From positions 62,001 through 126,000 of the forward strand of contig CANEXF010000003.1 in the NCBI GenBank assembly GCA_947443645.1: a stretch of DNA of 64,000 bases, written 5' to 3'. Positions 9,836 through 19,212 of the stretch are shown here, piece after piece (position 1 is the stretch's first letter; every line of letters starts with the position of its first letter). The DNA is from Comamonadaceae bacterium. Its GTDB lineage: Bacteria > Pseudomonadota > Gammaproteobacteria > Burkholderiales > Burkholderiaceae_C. The notes beneath the pieces were generated by a model, which saw only the letters and a list, made by a program, of their open reading frames with translations, did not search any database and was not told where the DNA came from. A program made the position numbers and the translations under genes.

Positions 9836-10849
9836 TCAAACCAGCTCGTCTCTGGGTCCGCGCCCCATAAGCGCCGCGACCGCCTCCAGCGGTGTGATCC
9901 TGCCGTCCAGCAAGGCCACCACAGCCGCTGAAATCGGCATCTCGACACCCAGACCGGCAGCGCGCTGCACGACTGTGCGGGCGCAATACACGCCCTCGGC
10001 CACATGCCCAAGTGAAGCGACCGCTTGCTGCAGGCTCTGACCTTGGGCGAGCGCCAAACCGACCCGGCGGTTGCGGCTGAGGTCGCCGGTGGCCGTGAGC
10101 ACGAGATCGCCCAGGCCAGACAGACCGGTAAAGGTTTCTGCCCGCGCGCCAAGCGCCACGCCCAGACGCGTTATTTCGGCCAGCCCGCGCGTGATCAGAG
10201 CAGCTCTGGCGTTCAGGCCCAGTTGCAGGCCGTCGCACAAGCCGGTGGCAATCGCCAGCACGTTCTTGACGGCTCCACCGACTTCCACGCCGACCAGATC
10301 GTCGTTGGCATAAATGCGCAGTGTGGGGCTGTGGAACGCCGCCACCAATGCGGCGCGCACCTCGGCATGTTCGCTGGCAGCGACCAGCGCCGTCGGTTGA
10401 CCACGCGCCACCTCTTGAGCGAAACTTGGGCCACTGAGCACGCCCGCTCTTAAATTGATAGCTACCTGCGCCCGTATCTCGTGCACCATCAGCCCAAAAG
10501 CCTGATTAACAGGGGCTTCAAAGCCCTTGCTCAGCCAGGCCACCGGTGCGCGCACCTCTGACAGGCGTTGCAGCAAGCCGCGCGCTGCCGATACCGGCGT
10601 AGCCAGAATGACAAGATCTTGCCCGAGCAACGCTTCTTGCAGCGTGTCTGCGCCCCCGGTGAGCCTCAGACTATCGGGAAAGCCAATGCCTGGCAGGTAG
10701 CGGGTGTTGGCGCGCTCGGCCTGCAGCTTCTGGGCATGCGCAGCATCGCGCGCCCACAGCGTGACCTGATGGCTTGACGCGCGATTTGACGAGGCACTGA
10801 TGGCCAGCGCCGTGCCCCAGGCACCGGCACCCAACAAAAGGATCTTCAT
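9836..10849 (-). CDS. gpsA: NAD(P)-dependent glycerol-3-phosphate dehydrogenase
   Basis: Reduces dihydroxyacetone phosphate to sn-glycerol-3-phosphate, the backbone for phospholipid synthesis. The Rossmann glycine motif is GAGAWGTA (residues 7-14). The substrate region has WLSKGFEA and [12 protein letters not shown], and the catalytic lysine is in [13 protein letters not shown]. The 337-residue length is normal. The coding segment for [12 protein letters not shown] contains a match to the dispersed GATAGCT repeat seen elsewhere in the window (10455-10478). It lies 58 bases after secB in the run rhodanese-grxC-secB-gpsA. Confidence 0.96.
   Translation of the reverse strand: MKILLLGAGAWGTALAISASSNRASSHQVTLWARDAAHAQKLQAERANTRYLPGIGFPDSLRLTGGADTLQEALLGQDLVILATPVSAARGLLQRLSEVRAPVAWLSKGFEAPVNQAFGLMVHEIRAQVAINLRAGVLSGPSFAQEVARGQPTALVAASEHAEVRAALVAAFHSPTLRIYANDDLVGVEVGGAVKNVLAIATGLCDGLQLGLNARAALITRGLAEITRLGVALGARAETFTGLSGLGDLVLTATGDLSRNRRVGLALAQGQSLQQAVASLGHVAEGVYCARTVVQRAAGLGVEMPISAAVVALLDGRITPLEAVAALMGRGPRDELV
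10455..10510 (+). repeat. match to GATAGCT-type repeat inside gpsA
   Basis: AATTGATAGCT, then CCTGCGCCCGTATC, agreeing with the copy at 58038 in about 20 of 24 core positions, and AGCCCAAAAGCCTGATTAA matching the tail of that copy loosely. It lies within the gpsA coding sequence, antisense to it, and leaves the reading frame and protein family length intact. Confidence 0.5.
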
Positions 10850-10907
10850 GGCGACAACACCAGGTAAACGCTATGCCGGGCGGACAAGTGGCGCAAACTC
10901 AGGCGAC

Positions 10908-11366
10908 TTAAACGATGATTTGGGGTGCGGCGGCTGCTGCTTCAGCTTGCTGCTGCTCGTACATAGCCTGGAAATTGATTTCAGCCAGATGCACTGGCGG
11001 GAAACCGCCGCGTTGGATCACATCGGCCACGTTGCCGCGCAAGTAGGGATAAACGATTTGCGGACAGGCAATGCCAAGCACAGCGCCGAGTTGCTCTTGC
11101 GGCATGTTGCGCAGCTCAAAAATACCGGCCTGTTTGGCTTCCACCAGGAACAGGGTCTTGTCGCCAATTTTGGCCTGCACCGTTGCAGTCACGCAAACTT
11201 CAAACAGACCCTCGGCGACCGGTGTGGCTTCCACACCCAGCTGGATATCGACGGCAGGCTGGTCCTGGTTGAGCAAAATTTCCGGGGAATTGGGCTGCTC
11301 AAGCGATACGTCCTTGAGGTAAACGCGTTGGATCTGGAATACGGGGTCAAGATTGGCTTCGGCCAT
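10908..11366 (-). CDS. secB: protein-export chaperone SecB
   Basis: Tetrameric cytosolic chaperone that keeps precursor proteins unfolded and hands them to SecA. The N-terminus ([19 protein letters not shown]) and the block [20 protein letters not shown] are hallmark SecB sequence. It is 152 residues with an Ala/Gln-rich C-terminal tail. It lies between grxC and gpsA on the minus strand, a conserved arrangement in proteobacteria. Confidence 0.97.
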   Translation of the reverse strand: MAEANLDPVFQIQRVYLKDVSLEQPNSPEILLNQDQPAVDIQLGVEATPVAEGLFEVCVTATVQAKIGDKTLFLVEAKQAGIFELRNMPQEQLGAVLGIACPQIVYPYLRGNVADVIQRGGFPPVHLAEINFQAMYEQQQAEAAAAAPQIIV

Positions 11367-11494
11367 GGCTAACTTTCGGTGGACTTATTAAAAATAGTGA
11401 CTCAGGCGGCCTGCCAGCAAACGACAGGCAAGGTCGCATTATCTCAGTCCGCAGCGAGGCATCCGAGCCAGGCAGCAAACAGACTCAGGCGAAC

Positions 11495-11764
11495 TCAGAC
11501 GCCTTGGGAGCCATTGAGCAGTGGCAGCAAACCGCCCTTGCCATCCAGCGCAACCAGGTCATCGCAGCCCCCGACATGGGTCTCGCCGATGAAAATCTGC
11601 GGCACCGTGCGGCGACCCGAGATCTCCATCATTTTTTGACGCTCTGCGGGCTGCATGTCAACCCGGATCTCATCGAGTTCGGTCACGCCGCGTGCTTTGA
11701 GCAGCTGCTTGGCGTGGATGCAGTAGGGGCAGGTGCCCGTGGTGTAGATCTTGACGGTTTGCAT
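11495..11764 (-). CDS. grxC: glutaredoxin 3
   Basis: Small dithiol glutaredoxin that reduces disulfides and glutathione mixed disulfides. The active site CPYC is at Cys12 and Cys15, and the cis-proline glutathione-binding loop is in RRTVPQIFIGETHVGG. The start is ATG 11764 (MQTVKIYTTG), giving the normal 89 residues. The same frame is open upstream to 11944, but that part is not glutaredoxin-like. It lies 50 bases after the rhodanese gene. Confidence 0.95.
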   Translation of the reverse strand: MQTVKIYTTGTCPYCIHAKQLLKARGVTELDEIRVDMQPAERQKMMEISGRRTVPQIFIGETHVGGCDDLVALDGKGGLLPLLNGSQGV

Positions 11765-11814
11765 GCGTTGATTCCGGGTCAGTAGTCGTTTGAAATGCGG
11801 GAAAACAGGCTTTA

Positions 11815-12225
11815 TCAAGCCTTCTCGACTGGCAAGTTGGCGTCTTTCCAGGCTTTGAGTCCACCGCCCAATGCCTGGGCCTGCTCGTACCCGAGCTTCT
11901 TGGCCACAGCGACTGCGCGGTTGGCGCGGGCGCCAGACGCACAAACCAGAATCAGCGGCAAGGCCTTGTTCTTGACGGTCGCGGGCAGTTTTTCTTCAAA
12001 CTGGCCCAAAGGCAGATTTTTGGCGCCGCCCACATGGCCGGCCGCAAACTCTTCCGGCTCGCAGACGTCGATGACCACAGCTTTTTCTCGGTTGATCAAT
12101 TGCACCGCGGCGCTGGCACTGAGGGCGCCCGCATTCATGCCGCTGGCAATCAGGGGCCACACCAGCCCGCCGCCAGAAACCAGGGCAAGGGAGATCAGCA
12201 TCCAGTTATCGATCAGAAATTTCAC
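11815..12225 (-). CDS. rhodanese-like domain protein with N-terminal membrane anchor
   Basis: 136 residues. A hydrophobic segment at about residues 8-28 (MLISLALVSGGGLVWPLIAS) should anchor it in the inner membrane. One rhodanese domain follows (about 35-130), with the CEPEEFAAGHVGGA block and catalytic Cys95 in LVCASGARANRA. Rhodanese domains carry sulfane sulfur as a cysteine persulfide. The conserved position beside grxC and secB suggests a redox or sulfur-transfer role; the physiological partner is unknown. Confidence 0.9.
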   Translation of the reverse strand: MKFLIDNWMLISLALVSGGGLVWPLIASGMNAGALSASAAVQLINREKAVVIDVCEPEEFAAGHVGGAKNLPLGQFEEKLPATVKNKALPLILVCASGARANRAVAVAKKLGYEQAQALGGGLKAWKDANLPVEKA

Positions 12226-12360
12226 GGTAAACCTTTTAAATATTTTTCACTAAGCCAGTGATTTTAGAATGCAGGGGTGACTTTTCCCGTCGGGCACCCT
12301 TTATTGTCCTTGTCGGCATCATTTGCCCCGCTCTTTCAATCGCATACAAACGCATCACCC

Positions 12361-13116
12361 ATGTCCAACAACGTGCACAAACTCGTACTGATACGCCACG
12401 GCGAATCCACCTGGAATCTTGAAAACCGCTTTACCGGGTGGACCGATGTCGACCTGACTGAAACCGGCATTGCCCAGGCCAAGAGTGCCGGCAAGCTGCT
12501 CAAAAGCGAAGGCTATGACTTTGACCTGGCATACACCAGCGTGCTCAAGCGCGCGACACGCACACTGTGGCACACCCTGGACGAGATGGATCGCACCTGG
12601 CTGCCCGTGGTCAACAGCTGGCGGCTCAATGAGCGGCATTACGGCGCCCTGCAAGGCCTGAACAAGGCGGAAACCGCCAAGAAATATGGCGAGGAGCAGG
12701 TGTTGCTCTGGCGCCGCAGCTACGATACGCCGCCTCCGGCGCTGGATGCGAACGACCCGCGCTGCGAGCGCAACGACCCGCGATACGCCAAGCTGCAGCC
12801 TGGTCAGGTGCCGCTGACGGAATGTCTGAAGGACACCGTAGCGCGTGTGCTGCCATTTTGGAACGAGTCCATGGCGCCCGCCATCAAGGCCGGCAAACGC
12901 ATTGTAGTGGCGGCTCATGGCAATTCCATACGCGCGCTGGTCAAGTACCTGGACAACATCTCCGACAAGGACATCGTGGGCCTGAACATTCCCAATGGGA
13001 TTCCGCTGGTCTATGAGCTGGACGCCGAACTCAAGCCGCTGCGCCACTACTACCTCGGCGACAGCGAGGCCGCAGCCAAGGCCGCCCTGTCGGTAGGCGC
13101 GCAAGGCAAAGCCTGA
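12361..13116 (+). CDS. gpmA: 2,3-bisphosphoglycerate-dependent phosphoglycerate mutase
   Basis: Interconverts 3- and 2-phosphoglycerate in glycolysis. The phosphohistidine motif [10 protein letters not shown] (His13) is at the N-terminus, [12 protein letters not shown] carries the conserved Glu, and the second active-site histidine is in [13 protein letters not shown] 12361 gives 251 residues, the usual length of dPGM. The frame is open for 28 more codons upstream, but these lack family similarity. It is divergent from the rhodanese-grxC-secB-gpsA group. Confidence 0.96.
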   Translation: MSNNVHKLVLIRHGESTWNLENRFTGWTDVDLTETGIAQAKSAGKLLKSEGYDFDLAYTSVLKRATRTLWHTLDEMDRTWLPVVNSWRLNERHYGALQGLNKAETAKKYGEEQVLLWRRSYDTPPPALDANDPRCERNDPRYAKLQPGQVPLTECLKDTVARVLPFWNESMAPAIKAGKRIVVAAHGNSIRALVKYLDNISDKDIVGLNIPNGIPLVYELDAELKPLRHYYLGDSEAAAKAALSVGAQGKA

Positions 13117-13316
13117 AGCAATGACCGGCCGGACTCAGAGCGAGCCTGTTTTGTAAACGCCGGGTAAATCCCCCAGGGTTTACGGCTTTAAGTGGCTTAT
13201 TTTGAGCTTGAAGGCCACATCTGCGGAACTGCGGCGCTGGGTCTTTCTCCTAGGTGTATATTGCTCACGGTATTGGGGGGCAAAGCTTCCTCAACAGGTT
13301 TAACAAGGTAGTTTCT

Positions 13317-14756
13317 ATGCGTCAGACGCTCAAGATAGCAGGCTGGATTTCAATGGGTGCAGTGGCAGGCGCACTGACCACAGTGCAACTGCAGGCCGTT
13401 GCACGTGGCGGCCTGATGCCTTTGCCACTCGAAGAGCTGCAGCAGCTGGCTGCGGTATTCGGCATGGTCAAGTCCGATTACGTTGAACCGGTCGATGAGA
13501 AAAAGCTTATCACCGACGCGATCTCCGGCATGGTGTCCAGCCTTGACCCCCACTCGGTTTACTTCGACAAGAAATCCTTCAAGGAATTTCGCGAGGGCAC
13601 AAGTGGCCGCTTTGTCGGCGTAGGCATAGAAATCAGCCAGGAGGACGGTCTGGTCAAGGTGGTCTCACCGATTGAGGGCTCACCAGCAGACCGCGCAGGC
13701 CTCAAGCCCAACGACCTGATAACCAAAATTGACGACACGGCGGTCAAGGGACTGTCGCTCAACGAAGCCGTGAAAAAAATGCGCGGCGAACCCAAGAGCA
13801 AAGTGGTGCTGATGATTTTCCGCAAGGATGAGAGCCGCACCTTTCCGGTGACCATAGTTCGCGAAGAAATCCGTACCCAGTCAGTGCGCAGCAAAGTGGT
13901 TGAGCCAGGCTATGCCTGGATTCGACTGAGCCAGTTTCAGGAACGCACGGTTGATGACTTCGCGACCAAGCTGGAGCAAATCTACAAACAGGAGCCCAAC
14001 CTCAAAGGACTGGTGCTTGACTTGCGCAATGACCCAGGTGGCCTGCTGGACGCGGCAGTAGCTGTTTCAGCGGCATTCTTGCCAGAGAACGTGACCGTGG
14101 TTTCAACCAACGGACAGCTGGCAGAAAGCAAATTCACCTACAAGGCCGCACCCGAGTTTTATATGCGCCGCAGCGGCAATGACCCTTTGAAAAAGCTGCC
14201 CGCCGCACTGAAAACCGTGCCCCTGGTCGTGCTGGTCAACGAAGGCTCGGCATCTGCGAGTGAAATTGTCGCCGGCGCCCTGCAGGACCACAAACGCGCC
14301 ATCGTCATGGGCAACCAGACTTTTGGCAAGGGCTCTGTCCAGACCGTCAGGCCGCTTGGCCCGGACACCGGCATCAAACTCACCACCGCGCGCTACTACA
14401 CACCAAGTGGAAAATCCATACAGGCCAAGGGCATCGTGCCTGACGTGATGGTCGACGAAACCCTTGAAGGCAGCCCATTCGCCGCATTGCGCACGCGTGA
14501 GGCCGATCTGGAAAAGCATCTGGGCAGCGGCCAGGGCGCTGAAATAAAGGATGCCAACCGGGAAAAAGCCCGTGAAGATGCCGTAAAAAAACTTGAAGAA
14601 GAGTCCAGGAAACCACCTGAACTGCGGCGGCCACCAGAGCTCGGCAGCGACAAGGATTTCCCCTTGATGCAGGCCATCAACCAGCTCAAGGGACGTCCAG
14701 TGATCGTGAGCAAGACCGCCATCGTCGAGAACAAGAACGAGAAAAAAGAAAACTGA
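13317..14756 (+). CDS. S41-family C-terminal processing protease
   Basis: 479-residue periplasmic serine protease of the CtpA/Prc type. Order: an N-terminal signal or anchor segment (residues 5-28), a PDZ domain (about 98-180, with GVGIEI and GSPADRAGLKPNDLI), then the S41 catalytic domain with the Ser313/Lys338 dyad in EGSASASEI and FGKGSVQ. A charged C-terminal region (about 410-479) is rich in Lys and Glu. Such enzymes trim C-termini of envelope proteins and control peptidoglycan hydrolases. ATG 13317 is preferred because AACAAGG lies upstream and the next residues form the signal segment. It sits between gpmA and the moeB homologue. Confidence 0.93.
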   Translation: MRQTLKIAGWISMGAVAGALTTVQLQAVARGGLMPLPLEELQQLAAVFGMVKSDYVEPVDEKKLITDAISGMVSSLDPHSVYFDKKSFKEFREGTSGRFVGVGIEISQEDGLVKVVSPIEGSPADRAGLKPNDLITKIDDTAVKGLSLNEAVKKMRGEPKSKVVLMIFRKDESRTFPVTIVREEIRTQSVRSKVVEPGYAWIRLSQFQERTVDDFATKLEQIYKQEPNLKGLVLDLRNDPGGLLDAAVAVSAAFLPENVTVVSTNGQLAESKFTYKAAPEFYMRRSGNDPLKKLPAALKTVPLVVLVNEGSASASEIVAGALQDHKRAIVMGNQTFGKGSVQTVRPLGPDTGIKLTTARYYTPSGKSIQAKGIVPDVMVDETLEGSPFAALRTREADLEKHLGSGQGAEIKDANREKAREDAVKKLEEESRKPPELRRPPELGSDKDFPLMQAINQLKGRPVIVSKTAIVENKNEKKEN

Positions 14757-14787
14757 TGGGCTGCTTGGGCTCTGATCCGAAATCGGC

Positions 14788-15537
14788 ATGAACGACGAGC
14801 AGCTGCTTCGCTATTCCCGGCATATTCTTCTCGACGAGTTGGGCATAGACGGCCAGCAAAAGCTGCTGGCCTCGCATGCGCTAGTTGTGGGCGCTGGCGG
14901 CCTGGGTTCGCCTGCTGCTCTTTATCTTGGCAGCGCAGGCGTCGGTCGCATCACCATCGTTGACCACGACAGGATTGACGCGACCAATTTGCAGCGGCAA
15001 ATTGCCCACAAGCTTTCTGGCATTGGCCATTTCAAGGCCCACTCGGTGCAGCAAGCCATTGCCGAACTCAACCCGGACGTCAGCGTTACAGCGGTCACCG
15101 TGCGAGCAGACGACGCGCTACTTGACAGCCTGGTCCAGCAAGTCGATGTGGTGCTGGACTGCACCGACAACTTCGCCACTCGGCACGCGATCAACCGCGC
15201 TTGTGTAAGGCACCGCAAGCCACTGGTGTCTGGTGCCGCCATACGCTTTGATGGGCAAGTCTCCGTCTACGACCGCCGTCAGGATGCATCACCGTGCTAT
15301 GCCTGCGTGTTTCCCGAAACTGACCAATTTGAAGAAACGCGTTGCAGCACCATGGGCGTCTTTGCTCCGTTGGTCGGCGTCATCGGCAGCGTGCAAGCAG
15401 CAGAAGCGCTCAAACTGCTGTGTGACGTTGGTGAGCCCTTGACCGGCCGGCTACAGATGCTGGACGGACGCAGCATGCGCTGGAACGAAGTCAAAATGCC
15501 TCGCGACAGCGCGTGCAGTGTTTGCGCCGGGCGCTGA
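14788..15537 (+). CDS. moeB: MoeB/ThiF/HesA-family adenylyltransferase
   Basis: E1-like enzyme that adenylates the C-terminal glycine of a ubiquitin-like sulfur carrier (MoaD in molybdopterin or ThiS in thiamine synthesis). The nucleotide-binding motif is GAGGLGSPAALYLGSAGVG, the conserved arginine is in NLQRQIAH, a conserved cysteine is in RCSTMGVFAPL, and zinc is held by CYAC and CSVC. The 249-residue length fits MoeB, and there is no C-terminal rhodanese domain. MoeB versus ThiF cannot be fully separated by sequence; the gpmA-ctp-moeB order favours moeB. It is convergent with the AsmA-like gene. Confidence 0.88.
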   Translation: MNDEQLLRYSRHILLDELGIDGQQKLLASHALVVGAGGLGSPAALYLGSAGVGRITIVDHDRIDATNLQRQIAHKLSGIGHFKAHSVQQAIAELNPDVSVTAVTVRADDALLDSLVQQVDVVLDCTDNFATRHAINRACVRHRKPLVSGAAIRFDGQVSVYDRRQDASPCYACVFPETDQFEETRCSTMGVFAPLVGVIGSVQAAEALKLLCDVGEPLTGRLQMLDGRSMRWNEVKMPRDSACSVCAGR

Positions 15538-15554
15538 GGCTCTGGCCATAGGGC

Positions 15555-17633
15555 TCACGGCCGTGACGCCCCGGGCTTGACGGCGGATTTAGGTGCGGGC
15601 TGCACTTTGGTGGGATTGCCCGCCAGCGTCAGGACGCTGCGGCAATCTGCGTCCTGGCCGGGTCCGGTTTCAATCGTTGCCGCCAACGCCAGCAAAGGAT
15701 TGATGACGCCCAGAGCCAAAGCCAGACCGACCCGCTCAGCCAGTGCCACCTTGTCAGGACCCGCCGAGGGCGACGCAAAAGTCCCGGAGATCCTGAGTGG
15801 GGAACGCAAACTCAGAAAACTGCGGTCTTTAGGCTGAGGGTAAAGCATGATGTCCAGCGTCTCATCAGCCAGACTGATTCGTCCGCTGCCATTGACTACA
15901 GTGTCCGAGGTGTCCAGCACAATGGTTTTACTCCGCATCAAGCCCTGCTTGACCTCAAAAGCGGCAGCAGCACAACGCAGCATCACATTTCGGTCGCCGC
16001 GCAGCAAAAACTTGATGATCTCTCCACCGTCGAGCCCGACATACTCAAGCAGTATGTTGCTGAGTTCACCCTTGCCCATCAAGACCGCAACATCACCTGT
16101 TGCAGATCCCAGCATCTGTGCGGCAGAGTTGCCCCGCCCTTTGAGCTCAAGCTGTCCGCTGATTTTTCCGAAACTGCTTTTGGTGGTCTGAATCGTCGGG
16201 AACAACTTGTTTAGCTGCACCGCACGGACATCTAAACGGGTATCGAAAGCGGCGGGCTCGACATTGACGTCGATAGTGATTCGGCCCGCCAGAGAGCCCC
16301 CGGCCACGCCCAAGGCGATGGGCTCAAGCTGCAAGACACCATTGTTCAACTTGACATGGACATTTCCCTTGTCCAAAGGCAATTGCTCGACGTGTCGAAT
16401 ATTCGCCGCGCTATAAACCACATCGGCGTTCATGGCTTTGAGGCGTACCAGATCCAGTGGTGTGGTCGGTAAAACCTTGCGCGAAGACGGTGCCAAACGC
16501 GCCGGTCTGGAACTTGCGGCCGATCGGGTTTTATTTGCTGAGGCTGAATCCGCCAGCGTCAAGGTGGCGGCTACTGAGGACTTGACGGGTAAGCCTATCA
16601 CCGGCCTCAGATCTTCAAAGTCCAGAAGTTTCGACTGCACCTTTCCGCTCAGCAGAGCGACCGGTCCAGACCGGTCAAAACTCAAGTCGCCGCTCAGGTC
16701 AGAACTGCCCAGCACGCCATGCATTTGACTGGCCGACCAGACTTGCCCACGTTTGTCCAATTTACCGCTGAGCTGGTAAGGCGGCGTCGATGGCAGCACG
16801 ATGCCGAGGAGTTTGTACAGCTCTTCAAGGTTTCTTCCGCGTATGTCAAATGTCGCATCCAGTCCGCTCAACTCTTGAAGGTTTTCAATCTCGCCTTTGG
16901 CTTTGAGCGTGGTTTTACCCGCCACCGCATTGATCTCCAGCGGAAAGGACTCCTTCAAATCCCTGCTCAACTGCAGCACACCGCCGGTCCGCCCGTTGGC
17001 TGTGAACGCTTCATTCTTCCACTTGCCGGCCGCCGTGAAAGTCAGCGGAAGTGCTGCAGAAAGCGCTGACGCAACTGATGCGGAAGGCAGGGAACTTACT
17101 CCCGCCTCTGAGACAAGGGCAATCTGCGCTGTTATGTCGGCACCTTGCGCCAGCGCACGGTATTTGACCGTACCATGGTCAATCGTCAAGCTTCCGATCT
17201 TGGGAACGGAATTGGCATCTGAGGTATCCCTGGACAGCGCCCAGGTGCGCCGCCCATCGGGCTCTATTTGCAGACCGATTTGTGGCTCAATCAACAGCAC
17301 ACGCGGCAAATCAAGCCTGCCAAGCATTAGCGGCCAGAGCTTTATTTCAAACTCTGCAGCGCTGGCTTTGATCAGATAAGGCTCGCTTGCCCACTCCGGG
17401 TTGGCAAATTCCAGACCATCCGCCCTGACGGTGATGCTTCGACCCAAGCGGACTGACAGATGCTGCGTGATTTCAAACCTGCGTCCTAGTTGATCAGAAA
17501 CGTAACGATTGACAGGGCCACGCAAACTATCCCATGGAAAGAATGCAAGCGCCAATGCCATCGACACCAAAATGATGATCAAACCGACGGCAAGGCGCCG
17601 AACAAGGACTGGTTCGGATGAAGGGGGGCGCAT
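15555..17633 (-). CDS. AsmA-family protein
   Basis: 692-residue inner-membrane protein with a large periplasmic part. One N-terminal membrane segment (about residues 12-32) is followed by the AsmA signature (RRFEITQHLSVRLGRSI, then the LWPLMLGRLDLPRVLLIEPQ type of block) and a C-terminal AsmA repeat (SGRISLADETLDIMLYPQPK). AsmA-like proteins are implicated in outer-membrane assembly and lipid transport between membranes. ATG 17633 is chosen because GGAGAG lies just upstream and the membrane anchor follows. The open frame extends 100 codons further upstream, but that part has no membrane or family character. Confidence 0.85.
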   Translation of the reverse strand: MRPPSSEPVLVRRLAVGLIIILVSMALALAFFPWDSLRGPVNRYVSDQLGRRFEITQHLSVRLGRSITVRADGLEFANPEWASEPYLIKASAAEFEIKLWPLMLGRLDLPRVLLIEPQIGLQIEPDGRRTWALSRDTSDANSVPKIGSLTIDHGTVKYRALAQGADITAQIALVSEAGVSSLPSASVASALSAALPLTFTAAGKWKNEAFTANGRTGGVLQLSRDLKESFPLEINAVAGKTTLKAKGEIENLQELSGLDATFDIRGRNLEELYKLLGIVLPSTPPYQLSGKLDKRGQVWSASQMHGVLGSSDLSGDLSFDRSGPVALLSGKVQSKLLDFEDLRPVIGLPVKSSVAATLTLADSASANKTRSAASSRPARLAPSSRKVLPTTPLDLVRLKAMNADVVYSAANIRHVEQLPLDKGNVHVKLNNGVLQLEPIALGVAGGSLAGRITIDVNVEPAAFDTRLDVRAVQLNKLFPTIQTTKSSFGKISGQLELKGRGNSAAQMLGSATGDVAVLMGKGELSNILLEYVGLDGGEIIKFLLRGDRNVMLRCAAAAFEVKQGLMRSKTIVLDTSDTVVNGSGRISLADETLDIMLYPQPKDRSFLSLRSPLRISGTFASPSAGPDKVALAERVGLALALGVINPLLALAATIETGPGQDADCRSVLTLAGNPTKVQPAPKSAVKPGASRP

Positions 17634-18009
17634 GACTCTCCAATAAGGCTCTGAGGACGTTTTGAATTTTTTGAACAGGGGCGGCAAACCAGCGTCAGCA
17701 CACCAGGATTGCCTGGCCATCCAACTCTTCGCCCGCGTCAGCCCAGCCCTCGTGCTGATCGCAAAACACTTGCACCTGCCTAATGTCGGACCTGGGCTAG
17801 GTCCTGTCCATGGGCCTGCGCCACACAGCGGTGTGGGCATGCACCTACACACCAGTCCAATAACTATCCTACAAACGTCCAACCTGGAAACTGGCACAAT
17901 CAAAGTGCCTTGCGGGACAGCCGGGCGGAACAAAAATTTGAAGTTGCTAATTTTTCAGCGCCAAACCTTGGCCTGCGCTGACAAAAATCAACCCACTTGG
18001 GCCTGTGCT
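17634..18009. other. 376-base intergenic region between asmA-like gene and response regulator
   Basis: The two genes diverge from here, so it should carry both promoters. An open frame on the plus strand (from 17662) runs through it into the response regulator, but its composition and sequence are not protein-like. I see one small hairpin (CCACAC / GTGTGG near 17820) and no clear operator. Confidence 0.5.
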
Positions 18010-18390
18010 GTGAGACTGAAAACCTATTTCGTTGAAGACAACCCCACAATTCGCGATAACCTCGTTGCCACTCTTGAAGAGCTTGCCCGTGTTGATGCGG
18101 TTGGAACTGCAGACACAGAAAACGAAGGCAAGGCTTGGCTGATAGACGGCCTTCATGAGTGGGACTTGGCGATCGTCGACCTGTTCTTGAAGCAGGGAAG
18201 CGGGCTAGGCGTGCTGGCGGCATGCCGGGACCGCAATCCCAGGCAAAAGATGGTGGTCTTGAGCAACTACGCCACGCTGGACATTCGTCAGCGCTGCGCC
18301 CAGCTTGGCGTGGACGCAGTATTCGATAAATCCAATGAAATTGACGCTCTGGTTGAGTACTGCATCGATCAATGCAACGCCAGGGGTTGA
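18010..18390 (+). CDS. single-domain response regulator (receiver only)
   Basis: 126-residue CheY-like receiver with no output domain. Acidic pocket residues Glu9 and Asp10 (FVEDNP), phosphoacceptor Asp57 (LAIVDLFLKQG), Ser85 (VLSNY) and Lys107 (VFDKSNE) are all present. The start is taken as GTG 18010 because the receiver fold begins immediately (VRLKTYFVED); no strong ribosome binding site is visible. Lacking a DNA-binding domain, it probably acts by protein contact or as a phosphate sink for the histidine kinase encoded at 19213. It is convergent with the NarL-type regulator. Confidence 0.85.
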   Translation: MRLKTYFVEDNPTIRDNLVATLEELARVDAVGTADTENEGKAWLIDGLHEWDLAIVDLFLKQGSGLGVLAACRDRNPRQKMVVLSNYATLDIRQRCAQLGVDAVFDKSNEIDALVEYCIDQCNARG

Positions 18391-18438
18391 AACGCACAAG
18401 TGTCTGGCGCTCAAATCCCCCGCCGATTCAGCCGGACC

Positions 18439-19071
18439 TCAGTCGATCAATTTATTCTTCAGCGCGTAGTAAGTGAGATCGCTGTTGGACGACAGGCTCA
18501 TTTTTTCCATCACACGCGTCCTGTAGGTGCTCACCGTCTTGACGCTCAGCGAAAGCGCTTTTGCTATATCTCCGGCGGTTTCCCCTTTGGCCAGCTTGAG
18601 AAAAACCTGGAACTCCCGTTCGGACAATTGCTCATGCGAGGCCATGTCGTTCGGCCGGTTCAGCTGTTGCGCCAGCAATTCCGCAACCGTAGGCGTGATG
18701 TAGCGCTTGCCCAGCGATATCACCCGAATCGCATCTACGATCTCCGAGGGGTCGCACTCCTTGTTGAGGTAGCCGCTGGCACCTTGGCGGATCAGGTTCA
18801 CTGCATAGTGCTCCTCCGGATAACCGCTCAAAATGAGAATGCCAACATCGGGGGCTTTGGCGCGGATCATGGCCAAGGCGTCTATGCCGCTTTGACCTGG
18901 CATGGACAAATCCATCACCAGAATATCCAGCTCAACATTGCGAACCAGATCTATCGCTTCACGGCCGCTACCCGCCTCGCCAACCACCCGCAAATCCACC
19001 TGGTCGGAGAAAAACTGCCTGAGCCCCGAACGCACGATGGCGTGGTCGTCCACAATTCCAATTTTGATCAT
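18439..19071 (-). CDS. NarL/FixJ-family response regulator with LuxR-type DNA-binding domain
   Basis: 210 residues. The receiver domain (1-120) has Asp8, Asp9, phosphoacceptor Asp54 (LVMDLSMPG) and Lys104. The LuxR-type helix-turn-helix (about 145-208) has LSEREFQVFLKLAKGE and IAKALSLSVKTVSTYRTRV. This is the usual architecture of partners for HisKA_3 kinases. It is divergent from exactly such a kinase (19213), with 141 bases between the starts, so the two very likely form a pair. Target genes are unknown; the stress-type genes just downstream of the kinase are plausible candidates. Confidence 0.93.
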   Translation of the reverse strand: MIKIGIVDDHAIVRSGLRQFFSDQVDLRVVGEAGSGREAIDLVRNVELDILVMDLSMPGQSGIDALAMIRAKAPDVGILILSGYPEEHYAVNLIRQGASGYLNKECDPSEIVDAIRVISLGKRYITPTVAELLAQQLNRPNDMASHEQLSEREFQVFLKLAKGETAGDIAKALSLSVKTVSTYRTRVMEKMSLSSNSDLTYYALKNKLID

Positions 19072-19212
19072 TTCTCTGTCCCACTGTCAATCTGTCAAGG
19101 CCTGTAACGACAGGCAAACGGAATGAAAAAAGCCACCGGAGTTGGCTATCTACATCGACCTTCAATGTCTATTATTGACGAATAACAAAAAAATAATTCC
19201 AGAGATCATGTC

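Noticed and set aside
17662-18009. Upstream extension of the receiver-only regulator by 116 codons
   Set aside because: The extension lacks domain character (Pro/His-rich, irregular) and the receiver fold begins right at GTG 18010.
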